64,000 nt of DNA from M269 sp964640795 (GTDB lineage Bacteria > Pseudomonadota > Gammaproteobacteria > Enterobacterales > Alteromonadaceae): the NCBI GenBank assembly GCA_964640795.1, contig CAZXIN010000020.1:1-64000 (forward strand), given 5' to 3'. Positions 33,757-41,329 of the stretch are shown here, piece after piece; within the stretch, counting starts at the first letter, position 1; the number at the start of each line of letters is the position of its first letter. Made by a program: the position numbers and the translations under genes. The notes below the pieces were generated by a model. The model was not told where the DNA came from and searched no databases. It was given only the letters and a program-made list of their open reading frames with translations.

Positions 33757-33864
33757 ACATAATTTTTAACATAAGCGGCGCAAACTCGCTGGCTATAACG
33801 CGAAGCAGCCAGCGAGTATTTGTCCAAGTGAGCGACAGCGAACTGCTTGATGTTTTTGTTATGC
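33757..33864 (-). other. attC, class 1, with altered left core
   Basis: The left core reads ACATAAT instead of AAC; the right core is GTTATGC. The arms are perfect class 1. The AAC triplet is where recombination occurs, so excision of this cassette may be impaired. Confidence 0.82.
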
Positions 33865-34377
33865 ATACTTTGCACCCCTTCTCCAAAAATCCCTATCTTC
33901 AGCAGTTAAGCTGCTGCCCCAACCGTCCTTGTCTGAAAAAAGCGAAAACTTAAAAGGCGTTAGAGTCGGAAGCTTTTGTACATTGGTAACCAAAAGAACT
34001 TTTTCTAGATCATTGATTGAAGCTTCGTTTTCCGCAGCACCCCAAAAGCTACTCCATAAGATTTCTGTAACACCTTCGATAACGGTCCTAAACTTACTTT
34101 CAGAGATGTTTCGCTGAGCCAATATAGCAATTAAATCATCTGGAAAGTCATCCCCTAAACCACAATCGATTAAAAGTGGCCTTTGTGATTCCCATGGCTC
34201 AAATTGATCTGGGCCATCTATTAAAGGCCATTTCCACATATGATCTAGTAACTCTGTTACAGCTAATATATTTAAGTCATTTTCAGCACAGTATTTTTCA
34301 AAAACCAACAAGCTGATAGCAGATCTAGCTGTTAGTGATAACGGTCTACATTGTTCAAGATATTCACGTACATTCAT
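33859..34377 (-). CDS. hypothetical cassette protein, 172 aa
   Basis: Soluble acidic protein beginning MNVREYLEQCRPLSLTARSA, helical in the first half, with Trp-rich segments (DHMWKWPLIDGPDQFEPW, ILWSSFWGAAENEA). It ends DFWRRGAKYA with the stop in the attC core. It resembles no family I can name with confidence. Confidence 0.7.
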   Translation of the reverse strand: MNVREYLEQCRPLSLTARSAISLLVFEKYCAENDLNILAVTELLDHMWKWPLIDGPDQFEPWESQRPLLIDCGLGDDFPDDLIAILAQRNISESKFRTVIEGVTEILWSSFWGAAENEASINDLEKVLLVTNVQKLPTLTPFKFSLFSDKDGWGSSLTAEDRDFWRRGAKYA

Positions 34378-34383
34378 CAGTAT

Positions 34384-34491
34384 GCATAACCTCTAACATA
34401 AGCAGCAAACACTCGCTGGCTATAATGCGAAGCAGCCAGCGAGTATTTGTCCGAGTGAGCGATAGCGAAAAGCTTAATGTTTTTGTTATGT
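34384..34491 (-). other. attC, class 1
   Basis: GCATAAC to GTTATGT, 108 bases. Confidence 0.92.
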
Positions 34492-34755
34492 TTCATTAAC
34501 TATTCGAACTCTTGGTTGTCCCATATCTGATCTCCTAGCCCACTTTATCTGATGTTCCAAATATGAACGCTTTAGCCAGTCTTTGTTACTTGGCCAAATG
34601 CACACTAAATTTGACCTATATTTGCTATTAGAGTCGATCAAACGAAACCTTAACGCCGAATCATCGCCATTAACAAACTCGGGGACACAGCCCAGATACA
34701 AGTTTTTCAACTTTCTTAAAAGAGCAGGCTTTGCTTTAGAAGGATCTGCATCCAT
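34486..34755 (-). CDS. hypothetical basic cassette protein, 89 aa
   Basis: Begins MDADPSKAKPALLRKLKNLY. It is basic, with VCIWPSNKDWLKRSYLEHQI near the middle. AAAAGGT precedes the ATG and the TAA lies in the GTTATGT core. No known family. Confidence 0.68.
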   Translation of the reverse strand: MDADPSKAKPALLRKLKNLYLGCVPEFVNGDDSALRFRLIDSNSKYRSNLVCIWPSNKDWLKRSYLEHQIKWARRSDMGQPRVRIVNET

Positions 34756-34791
34756 ACAATTTGACCTTTTAATTAATATCTTTCGAATGAG

Positions 34792-34856
34792 ACATAACTT
34801 CTCAAATATGGGTAGCGCGTTGTTTGCGCGTCCCTGTCATAATTTGTTTGTTATAT
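34792..34856 (-). other. attC, short divergent
   Basis: ACATAAC to GTTATAT, 65 bases, with a TGGGTAGCGCG / CGCGTCCCTGTCA pairing inside. Confidence 0.65.
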
Positions 34857-34862
34857 GTCATT

Positions 34863-35285
34863 TTAATTCTTTGCAAAAACCAAATATACCCATGCTGATA
34901 ATGCACTGCTAGCCCCCATTACTCCAAAACTTATGACACCAAAAATGTTCCTCGCTTTGGTCTCCCCGATAAATGGGTTTTGCCCATGACTAGATAGCAA
35001 AGAGGATTCATAACTTAAATAGCTTGCGACGGAAAAGCCTACACAAATAAAGAGGAAACATGAATTAAAAAGGCTAAGCTTGCTTATGCTCCAATCTAGC
35101 CCAAACAACAAGAAAAATGAAAACACTAAACCGAGAATGAAGTAAGTGACAAAACCAAATGCTCCATAAAAAATCGATTGGGAAGACCAACTAAAAAACA
35201 AGTATTCGTTCAACTGTAAGAATAAGAAACCAACAACAGCACAAGTCAATCCAGAATATAAACTTGCACTCAGTTTTTCAGACAT
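34863..35285 (-). CDS. four-helix membrane protein, 140 aa, cassette
   Basis: Begins MSEKLSASLYSGLTCAVVGF. Four hydrophobic segments are visible, including FVTYFILGLVFSFFLLFGL, SCFLFICVGFSVASYL and the last 25 residues. The frame is open to 35327, but the extra N-terminus overlaps the attC. Family unknown. Confidence 0.7.
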   Translation of the reverse strand: MSEKLSASLYSGLTCAVVGFLFLQLNEYLFFSWSSQSIFYGAFGFVTYFILGLVFSFFLLFGLDWSISKLSLFNSCFLFICVGFSVASYLSYESSLLSSHGQNPFIGETKARNIFGVISFGVMGASSALSAWVYLVFAKN

Positions 35286-35302
35286 ACGAGCTTCTCTATG
35301 AA

Positions 35303-35411
35303 ATATAACTTCTAACATAAGCGGCAAATACTTGTTTGCTATAATGAGAAACAGCCAGCAAGTATTTGTCCGAGTGAGCGACAGCGAACGAACTTAATGT
35401 TTTTGTTATAC
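35303..35411 (-). other. attC, class 1
   Basis: ATATAAC to GTTATAC, 109 bases. The arm has TTTGCTATAATGAGAAACAGC, a two-mismatch variant. Confidence 0.9.
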
Positions 35412-35414
35412 GCA

Positions 35415-35666
35415 TCAATCTCCACCGCCATCTCCTCCACCAAAGGAGTCAGAATCTGAGTACGATGGGTGATCTCCAGTGTAATTCGGTTCACCACTAT
35501 CACCATGACCATACTTTCTTGGTTTTGCTGTGCCTGAAAGGTGTTTGGCGAGTATTAGAGGCCCCACAATTAGCGCTATCCAGCCAAATGGACTTGATGT
35601 TTCAGATATTACATTAACCCCACCAAATACTATCAAAATGGGGCCAGCTAAATATTTAATATGCAT
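35415..35666 (-). CDS. small membrane protein with Gly-Asp-rich tail, 83 aa
   Basis: Two membrane segments (YLAGPILIVFGGVNVI and FGWIALIVGPLILAKHL) followed by a polar tail rich in Gly, Asp and Ser that ends SFGGGDGGGD. AAGGAAAG precedes the ATG at 35666. The frame upstream of it is attC translation. Gly-rich tails of this kind occur in small surface or TPM-like proteins, but no family is assigned. Confidence 0.7.
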   Translation of the reverse strand: MHIKYLAGPILIVFGGVNVISETSSPFGWIALIVGPLILAKHLSGTAKPRKYGHGDSGEPNYTGDHPSYSDSDSFGGGDGGGD

Positions 35667-35680
35667 AGGCTTTCCTTGGC

Positions 35681-35796
35681 GTATAACGCCCCTATAAAGG
35701 GCTAAAACTTGTCGGCTATAATGACTGAGACGAGGGAAAGCCAACGAGTTTTTGTCCCAGTGAGCGATAGCGAACGAATTGATGTTTTTATTATAA
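35681..35796 (-). other. attC, class 1, with G-to-A change in one core
   Basis: GTATAAC to ATTATAA, 116 bases. The right core should read GTTATAA. Confidence 0.8.
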
Positions 35797-36221
35797 GCAC
35801 ATCTCTTCAATACACCCAATAGCCTCTCTAAATACTTGATTACACTCGAATGTTATAGGCGATCCTAACTTGTGCCAAAAAAACTGAAATTATGACCACC
35901 ATCATCATTTGTGAAAAACTCCCATTTATCAGGTAGCTCTTGCTCTATATGACAAAGCACAAAATACCAAAGATGATTCAGATAACTACTCTCCCAGTCA
36001 CGCAATTGAGTTACCCTTGAAACAAGCTCAATTCCTGATTCTTCTCCTAGCTCCCGTAATGCAGCATCTTCAATTGTTTTATCTTCTATCTCTAAGGTGC
36101 CTTTAACAATTTGAACTCCTGCTATTGGGTGTCCGAATAGGAGAACTTCTTTACTCGACCCTGTATTTCTAAGTACTACAGGGCAAACTTTAACTTCTCT
36201 ACGCTCGATTCGTTGTTGCAC
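35791..36221 (-). pseudogene. Nudix hydrolase gene with a homopolymer frameshift
   Basis: GTG start after AAGGAGAG. The 118-codon open part contains the Nudix helix core ALRELGEESGI preceded by KGTLEIEDKTIED, one residue longer than the standard Nudix box. Translation shifts out at a run of seven T (35877-35883 on the plus strand) and stops at 35865. Adding one T restores FFWHKLGSPITFECNQVFRE and carries the frame to a TAA at 35791 within the attC core, where intact cassette genes here end. So the original protein had about 143 residues. A sequencing error in the homopolymer cannot be excluded. Confidence 0.78.
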
Positions 36222-36236
36222 GCTCTCTCCTTGTGC

Positions 36237-36328
36237 TTATAACGGCTAAGCTAAATGGAACAAACTTGTTGGCTATAATCGCGAATCGCAGCCAATGAGT
36301 TTGTGTCCGGTTGAGCTTTTTGTTAGGT
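36237..36328 (-). other. attC, class 3 long
   Basis: TTATAAC to GTTAGGT, 92 bases, with AACGGCTAAGCTAAATGG and GTCCGGTTGAGC arms. Confidence 0.88.
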
Positions 36329-36331
36329 AAC

Positions 36332-36658
36332 TTATGGATATGCAATTCCTGTAACTACACACCTTTCAGCAAAGTATTTATCATTCGAATCTAGGTAAAC
36401 TTGTACTACTTTATCGGCTGCTCTAGCTGCAAGTAATGCGCTAACCAAATGATTATCGACCTTTCTGATACCAGCCCATGTATTGTCACAAGTGGCATTA
36501 TTGAAATTACCTTCAATTTTGAACTGAACAATATCTGGATGAGGAAGGAAATTTTTACCTATAAATTCAACTCGTTTTATACTCCCTTCTCCATCAACTG
36601 CCTCCGCCGAAATTGCAAAACACAGCAATGTGACACCAAAAATCCGTTTATTCTTCAT
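36332..36658 (-). CDS. small secreted protein, family S member 6
   Basis: A 108-residue protein with a signal peptide ending AEA (about residue 20). It has the strand GSIKRVEFIGKN, Cys in ATCDNTW, LVSALLAARAADKVVQVYL, Cys in AERCVV and the C-terminal GIAYP. AAAAGGAA precedes the ATG. Function unknown. Confidence 0.75.
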   Translation of the reverse strand: MKNKRIFGVTLLCFAISAEAVDGEGSIKRVEFIGKNFLPHPDIVQFKIEGNFNNATCDNTWAGIRKVDNHLVSALLAARAADKVVQVYLDSNDKYFAERCVVTGIAYP

Positions 36659-36681
36659 GGTATTCCTTTTCTTGAATAGTT

Positions 36682-36794
36682 ACCTAACTTTTAACATAAG
36701 CGGCGCAAACTCGCTGGCTAAAATACAAAAAGAGCTAGCGAGTTGGTGTCCGCCCCACCCCTGACAAGGGTGAAGTTTATTTGTTTTGTTATGT
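36682..36794 (-). other. attC, class 1/class 2 hybrid
   Basis: ACCTAAC to GTTATGT, 113 bases. The left half matches class 1 (TTTTAACATAAGCGGCGC) and the right half class 2 (CCCTGACAAGGGTGAAG). Confidence 0.88.
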
Positions 36795-37193
36795 TTCATT
36801 TGACACTAAGCTTCTTTCAATAAAGCTCATATCCGATTTTACAAATATTACCAAAACTGCCTTAGGGCCTAATAGAAGAGAACCCGTGCTTAATAGAATA
36901 AATGAATCATCGTTAATGAGTCTGTAAGTATACGGCTTGCCCCAAGGATCTTTTGGCAATCTTTTAATTAAATTATCATCTAGAAGTAACTCCAGCCATT
37001 CGCCTTCGTCAGGCAAATGTCCATGTTTATCATACGAAGTCGATATAGATTTTGCGATTAGGCCTAGCTCGACTTCAGCTTCTTTAACTCTTGACTCGAT
37101 AATAGGGTCATAAAGGCCTCTATGAACTACAGATCCAATACCTGTAAGTATAAGTAATGTAATAAGTACAGATAAAATCTTTGTCTTACTCAC
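36789..37193 (-). CDS. GspG-like (type II secretion pseudopilin C-terminal) cassette protein
   Basis: A 134-residue protein with a GTG start and CGGAG upstream. One N-terminal membrane helix (ILSVLITLLILTGIGSVV) is followed by AEVELGLIAKSISTSYDKHG and RLPKDPWGKPYTYRL. The PKDPWGxPY motif and layout match the globular domain of type II secretion pseudopilins. There is no type IV prepilin cleavage site with Glu5, and no other secretion genes are near. It is a stand-alone relative rather than a working pseudopilin. Confidence 0.72.
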   Translation of the reverse strand: MSKTKILSVLITLLILTGIGSVVHRGLYDPIIESRVKEAEVELGLIAKSISTSYDKHGHLPDEGEWLELLLDDNLIKRLPKDPWGKPYTYRLINDDSFILLSTGSLLLGPKAVLVIFVKSDMSFIERSLVSNET

Positions 37194-37212
37194 TTACATT
37201 GCTCCGTATGAG

Positions 37213-37304
37213 ACATAACGGCCCAACTAAGCGCCGGATACTTGTTGGCTACAATGCGACGAAGCAGCCAACGAATATGTGTCTGATTAAGTTGTTTGTT
37301 ATAT
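37213..37304 (-). other. attC
   Basis: ACATAAC to GTTATAT, 92 bases. Confidence 0.85.
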
Positions 37305-37652
37305 TCATTTATGCAGTTTAATCCAAACAGCATCATTGCAGCTTTCTGAATTGCTTATTGTAGCAACGCTAACTCTCTTACCCGACATGAAAGCAGCTAA
37401 AGCAGCGGAGTAAGCCCTATTGTGAACCTCTTTACCATTTTCTGAATTGCCTGCTGCTAAATCCGCATTTGCACGATAATAACGAACAACCCCGTTTGTA
37501 CAAACGCCTCCTCCACCGACTAAATGTAAAACAAACTCATTTGTTCCAGCAGAGGTATTCTCAACGGACGTTATTTCTGCATTAGTTACGATATGGGTAG
37601 CATTAGCCATGAACGTGGCAAAAACTGATAAGCCGATTAAAAGTGTTTTCAT
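37305..37652 (-). CDS. small secreted protein, family S member 7
   Basis: A 115-residue protein with a signal peptide ending ANA (residue 18). It contains AEITSVENTSAG, Cys in GGVCTNGVV, an insert (LAAGNSENGKEVHNR), AYSAALAAFMSGKRVSVAT and Cys in SESC. AGGGAA precedes the ATG. Function unknown. Confidence 0.75.
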   Translation of the reverse strand: MKTLLIGLSVFATFMANATHIVTNAEITSVENTSAGTNEFVLHLVGGGGVCTNGVVRYYRANADLAAGNSENGKEVHNRAYSAALAAFMSGKRVSVATISNSESCNDAVWIKLHK

Positions 37653-37673
37653 AAATTCCCTATGTACGATTGA

Positions 37674-37724
37674 ATATAACGCTTAAGCCAACAAGTATGT
37701 TTCCAATTAAGCTTTTTGTTAGCA
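37674..37724 (-). other. truncated attC (51 bases)
   Basis: ATATAAC to GTTAGCA. The outer class 3 ends are kept but the middle is deleted. Confidence 0.65.
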
Positions 37725-37959
37725 ACCGCATAGTACGGCGATGTTTGATTTGATTGATGAACTAACAAACTGTGACTTCCTTTGTTGAATTGTGTTGCTG
37801 CATTTCCGTTGCCTTTTTATTTGTCAGTATTTGATAAATTTATATTGCCAGACTTTTCAATTTACATGAACCACTTTTTGAAGCCAGTGACTTAACAGAA
37901 AAGTTAAACATTTTGCATGCCAACCTACAGGTAAATAAATCAAGCTAAAGGGTTGGGTT
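37725..37959 (-). repeat. ORF-poor cassette, repeat family B copy 2
   Basis: About 235 bases similar to 28147-28397. The largest minus-strand frame is 23 codons (MFNFSVKSLASKSGSC ...), which has a stop in the other copy. A 13-codon frame MQQHNSTKEVTVC is kept in both copies. Confidence 0.6.
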
Positions 37960-38067
37960 AGCTAACGTTTAGCATATGGGACAATCATTCGCTGGCTATA
38001 ATGCGAAGCAGCCAGCGAGTATCTGTCCCATTGAGCGACAGCGAACGGCTTAATGCTTTTGTTAGAG
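37960..38067 (-). other. attC, class 1
   Basis: AGCTAAC to GTTAGAG, 108 bases. Confidence 0.9.
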
Positions 38068-38466
38068 TTTTTTATGCACTAACCATTTTTGCATTTCACT
38101 TGTACGACATAAAGCAATTATAAGAAGTACCACCCCACCGCCTAAAAGACTTAAGTAATCAACATTCTCGAAAGTAGATATACCGCCTCCTTTTAGGAAA
38201 AGAACCGGTAATACATTAACAGCTAATAAAATGTAGTTGATTTGCAAAATTGCTTTAGACCCAGCTAACAAGCTTCTAACAAGATAAGTTAATAAGCCGA
38301 CCGTAATTAGTAAAATGATGCCGCTTTCGGTAATAAGATCCTCAGAGCCATCTTCGCCCAAATAGGGGATATAGTTGGTCGATAAAACTACAAGTGATTC
38401 AACAATATATAAAAGTATTATTAAAGAACCAACCTTAGGGAATACTCGACCTTTTTCAATATTCAA
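38062..38466 (-). CDS. four-helix membrane protein, 134 aa, cassette
   Basis: I use the TTG at 38466, 6 bases after a perfect GGAGG, giving MNIEKGRVFPKVGSLIILLY; the longer frame to 38517 reads back into the attC. Four hydrophobic segments follow, separated by short polar loops. The stop lies in the GTTAGAG core. Family unknown. Confidence 0.68.
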   Translation of the reverse strand: MNIEKGRVFPKVGSLIILLYIVESLVVLSTNYIPYLGEDGSEDLITESGIILLITVGLLTYLVRSLLAGSKAILQINYILLAVNVLPVLFLKGGGISTFENVDYLSLLGGGVVLLIIALCRTSEMQKWLVHKKL

Positions 38467-38493
38467 AAATATACCTCCATGTTCAAAGTAAAG

Positions 38494-38577
38494 CTCTAAC
38501 GCCTCGTTAAGAGGCAAAAATTAGCGACGAAGGAGCAAAAGCCAACTGTTTTTGTCCTTTTAAACGACTTGTTATGT
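38494..38577 (-). other. attC, divergent
   Basis: CTCTAAC to GTTATGT, 84 bases, with the arm AAATTAGCGACGAAGGAGC shared with the site at 31364. Confidence 0.75.
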
Positions 38578-38582
38578 GTATT

Positions 38583-39260
38583 TTACACTGAACCAGATAT
38601 TTCCAATTTTTTGGTATCAAGATCGAAAGTAGATAAAACCTTAGATTTAACTGAATAAATAAGTTTACCCCCTTCTTTAAGCGCCACTTTGCCCAGTAGC
38701 TGATTAAACAGCCACTCCCTAGGCATAGATTCAGCAATAATTGAGTCTTGAACCAATGTGCCACATTTATAAATTTTTTGAGTTAGTTGAAAAGTATTCA
38801 ATTGATGATGACACTCAATTATGCAAGTGACTTCTTTTCGCTTCCAAGTTTTTTCAATATGAACCCATTCGTTTTTAAAACCAACGGATTTAAACTTTTC
38901 TATGGCAGAAAACACCTCTGCTTTAGGTAACTCAACATATTTTGCAGCAACCTCAAAACCATGTTTTAGAATACTTTCGAAAGCTAAATATTTTTCATCA
39001 TCTGAGTGAATGAAACATCCTAAATCTTGTGAAATATTAACATAGGCAATTGCAGGATCTTTTGCCAGCCTAAACTCAGTTTCTATTGGGGACTTAGAGC
39101 AATTTATAACTAGTCTTGAAAATTCACTACGAAAGTTAAGTGGGTATAAGAGCCTTTCAATGAAATGAACCATAGATCTAGAATTTACAATTACAGTTTT
39201 TTGCTCTTCTTCGGTGTATGTACTATCTAAAACCAATTGAATATCCCAAAATCGAGTCAT
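38583..39260 (-). CDS. hypothetical cassette protein, 225 aa
   Basis: One of the longest cassette products. It begins MTRFWDIQLVLDSTYTEEEQ and is soluble, mixed alpha/beta, with several Cys (VINCSKS, CIIECHH, YKCG). No signal peptide or membrane helix. The ATG at 39260 is preferred to 39284, which lies at the attC boundary. Family unknown. Confidence 0.7.
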   Translation of the reverse strand: MTRFWDIQLVLDSTYTEEEQKTVIVNSRSMVHFIERLLYPLNFRSEFSRLVINCSKSPIETEFRLAKDPAIAYVNISQDLGCFIHSDDEKYLAFESILKHGFEVAAKYVELPKAEVFSAIEKFKSVGFKNEWVHIEKTWKRKEVTCIIECHHQLNTFQLTQKIYKCGTLVQDSIIAESMPREWLFNQLLGKVALKEGGKLIYSVKSKVLSTFDLDTKKLEISGSV

Positions 39261-39280
39261 ACTCACAACTTTCCCAATAC

Positions 39281-39319
39281 ACATAACGGTTAATTTTCCA
39301 GTTGATGTTTTTGTTAGCT
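39281..39319 (-). other. truncated attC (39 bases)
   Basis: ACATAAC and GTTAGCT cores with only the outer arms between them. The whole central stem is deleted. Confidence 0.6.
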
Positions 39320-39652
39320 ATTACGCGGGATAACTAAAGCTCTAATAAAACATTGTTCATCATTAAAGATGACGCGAACATTTCTATTAGCACTGCTTGC
39401 AGCAAGAAGCATTGAGTATTCCTTATCGAAATTTTCACGTACCGGATTTAAACACAAAGCCTGCCAAGAGCTGTTACATGTGCATTTAGAGTAATCGATA
39501 GCTACGCTATCCGCTGTTAAATCGTATAATCTAAATGTAATTGATGAACCATCGTAACCTGAAGCTAGATCAGTAACCTTGCCTTCCCTCCATGAATTGG
39601 AAAAAACACCCGATGAAAATAACAATAACGAGACAATCAATAAATATTTCAT
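39314..39652 (-). CDS. small secreted protein, family S member 8
   Basis: A 112-residue protein; start at MKYLLIVSLLLFSSG with AAAGGAG upstream. The mature part is WREGKVTDLASGYDGSS, Cys pair in KCTCNSSW, a third Cys in ALCLN, EYSMLLAASSANRNVRVIF and Cys in EQC. The extra Cys pair is unusual in the family. The stop lies in the GTTAGCT core. Confidence 0.75.
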   Translation of the reverse strand: MKYLLIVSLLLFSSGVFSNSWREGKVTDLASGYDGSSITFRLYDLTADSVAIDYSKCTCNSSWQALCLNPVRENFDKEYSMLLAASSANRNVRVIFNDEQCFIRALVIPRNS

Positions 39653-39669
39653 AAAACTCCTTTTTTGGT

Positions 39670-39768
39670 AGCTAACTTTTAACATAAGCGGCGCAAACTC
39701 ACTGGCTATACTTGCGAGGAACGAGCCAAAGCCAGTGAGTTTGGGTCAAGTTGATTGGTTTGTTAGGT
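39670..39768 (-). other. attC
   Basis: AGCTAAC to GTTAGGT, 99 bases, mixed class 1 left arm. Confidence 0.85.
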
Positions 39769-40083
39769 GCCGGTTGACTTAAATTCACTTAAAAGCTTTC
39801 CATATTCATCATAAAACTCAGCGGAAAAAATAAATTCATTTTTGGTAAAAAGATCCATTACTTTTAAGCCGTTTTCCTCGACTAACAACATTTCACCATG
39901 AATTACAACTTCACCGTCCTCGAACAACGCTAGTTCCGCCCAATCACACTCTGCTTCATATTCAAACCAAGATGATTTTCGACATTTCCAACCTGATCTG
40001 CGAAACATATCTACAATGTCAGATATGCTTCGTTGAGCGATTGTTGCAGCAAACTGCGGATATTCTTTGTCTTCATCTAACAT
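39763..40083 (-). CDS. hypothetical acidic cassette protein, 106 aa
   Basis: Begins MLDEDKEYPQFAATIAQRSI. The layout (SGWKCRKSSWFEYEAECDW, then FEDGEVVIHGEML) faintly resembles the product at 41808-42146, so the two may be distant relatives. No signal peptide. The stop lies in the GTTAGGT core. Function unknown. Confidence 0.7.
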   Translation of the reverse strand: MLDEDKEYPQFAATIAQRSISDIVDMFRRSGWKCRKSSWFEYEAECDWAELALFEDGEVVIHGEMLLVEENGLKVMDLFTKNEFIFSAEFYDEYGKLLSEFKSTGT

Positions 40084-40098
40084 TGAATCACCAAAGGC

Positions 40099-40181
40099 AC
40101 ATAACTTCTAACATAGGCGGCAAATACTTGCTGGCTATAATGCGAAGCAGACAGCGAACGTGCTTGATGTTTTTGTTATGT
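40099..40181 (-). other. attC, class 1 with internal deletion
   Basis: ACATAAC to GTTATGT, 83 bases. The segment with GCGAGTATTTGTCC is missing relative to 108-base sites. Confidence 0.82.
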
Positions 40182-40556
40182 TTCTTCACGCACCGTCCAA
40201 ACAACTTTTAACTCATTAAACTCTCTTCTAATGTCATCAGTCAACTGAACAACATTGCTGTGCTTCACATTTGATGAGGCAGATATGATGACACCCATCC
40301 TCCAGCCACGGTCAACTAACACTTTAATAGAATCGATTATTTGCTTTTCCGAAACTATTTTTCCTCTATGTGTGATTAAGCCACTGTTATCTACACTAAT
40401 ACTCAAATCTGACTCATAGCATTCACAGATTACGTTTGGCGTTGGTACTTGTACTGAGATCGATTTTTCAGAATTAGTCAAAAAAACGGCAGCCCATGCA
40501 GCCAAAATACAAAATAACAATCCAATGAAGCCTAATTTAAAGTGATCTAATTCCAT
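40176..40556 (-). CDS. ExbD/TolR-like cassette protein
   Basis: A 126-residue protein with one N-terminal membrane helix (GFIGLLFCILAAWAAVFL) and a periplasmic domain with the ExbD pattern: LSISVDNSGLITHRGKIVSE, then IDSIKVLVDRGWRMGVIISA and NVVQLTDDIRRE. The conserved Asp expected in the ExbD membrane helix is not visible, so proton-driven motor function is doubtful. No ExbB or TonB partner is near. AGGTGAAC precedes the ATG. The stop lies in the core. Confidence 0.68.
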   Translation of the reverse strand: MELDHFKLGFIGLLFCILAAWAAVFLTNSEKSISVQVPTPNVICECYESDLSISVDNSGLITHRGKIVSEKQIIDSIKVLVDRGWRMGVIISASSNVKHSNVVQLTDDIRREFNELKVVWTVREET

Positions 40557-40571
40557 GCGAGTTCACCTGAA

Positions 40572-40678
40572 ACATAACGTTTCAAATAACCGGCGCCAGC
40601 TTGCTGGCTAAAATAAAAAAGAGCCAGCGAGTTGGCGTCCGACCCTGACAAGGGTGAAGTTGATTTGTTTTGTTAGGC
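40572..40678 (-). other. attC, class 2
   Basis: ACATAAC to GTTAGGC, 107 bases. Confidence 0.92.
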
Positions 40679-41233
40679 TTAATTGTATTCTGCATTTATA
40701 TTGACAATAGTTGCTTCTGCTGTGGCAGGGAGTAACAATAACCATTCATCATTACTTTTCATCAGCTTTTGCACAATTTCCTGTGTAATGCTTTTCTCAC
40801 CCACACTCAAAGATAACTCATACACAACATATGCTGTATCATCTTTAATCAAGCTTGTGACTATCGATGCTTTCGATTGCTTTAACATTTCTATAAGATC
40901 TGGAGAAGAGCGAGTAACAAATTTATTCATCCGCTCAAAAGCCTCTCTATTATTCATAGCTTCAAATTTAGAGAGTTCTTCTACGTCAAATAGAGGCAGC
41001 AAATTTTGGATAGCTTCTTCTTTTTTAGAACCATGAAATGCACTGTCAAATACTTCCCTGAATCTTTCTAAGGCAAACGGATGCATTAGCTCACTCATTT
41101 TGACCACATCATAATCCTTTACTGCGTCGAAATATTTATTAAGCGTTTGCTCCACATTAGCATCTTCCGCCTGCGAGTTTGAGCATAAAGAACATAGGAA
41201 AATTAGAAGATAAATTGGATATGCGATTTTCAT
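40679..41233 (-). CDS. secreted cassette protein, 184 aa
   Basis: Signal peptide of about 22 residues (MKIAYPIYLLIFLCSLCSNS then QAED). The helical mature part starts VEQTLNKYFDAVKDYDVVKM and ends in strands (YELSLSVGEKSITQEIVQKL). The opening resembles DUF2059-like or NTF2-like secreted proteins, but this is uncertain. AAGGAGAG precedes the ATG. Confidence 0.7.
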   Translation of the reverse strand: MKIAYPIYLLIFLCSLCSNSQAEDANVEQTLNKYFDAVKDYDVVKMSELMHPFALERFREVFDSAFHGSKKEEAIQNLLPLFDVEELSKFEAMNNREAFERMNKFVTRSSPDLIEMLKQSKASIVTSLIKDDTAYVVYELSLSVGEKSITQEIVQKLMKSNDEWLLLLPATAEATIVNINAEYN

Positions 41234-41247
41234 CTAGCTCTCCTTGA

Positions 41248-41329
41248 GCCTAACGCTTAAGCTAAACAGCAGTTACGAGTGCATTGGCAAAGCCAACGAG
41301 TAACTGTCTGATTGAGTTTTTTGTTAGGC
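41248..41329 (-). other. attC, class 3
   Basis: GCCTAAC to GTTAGGC, 82 bases, arms GCTTAAGCTAAACAGC. Confidence 0.88.
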
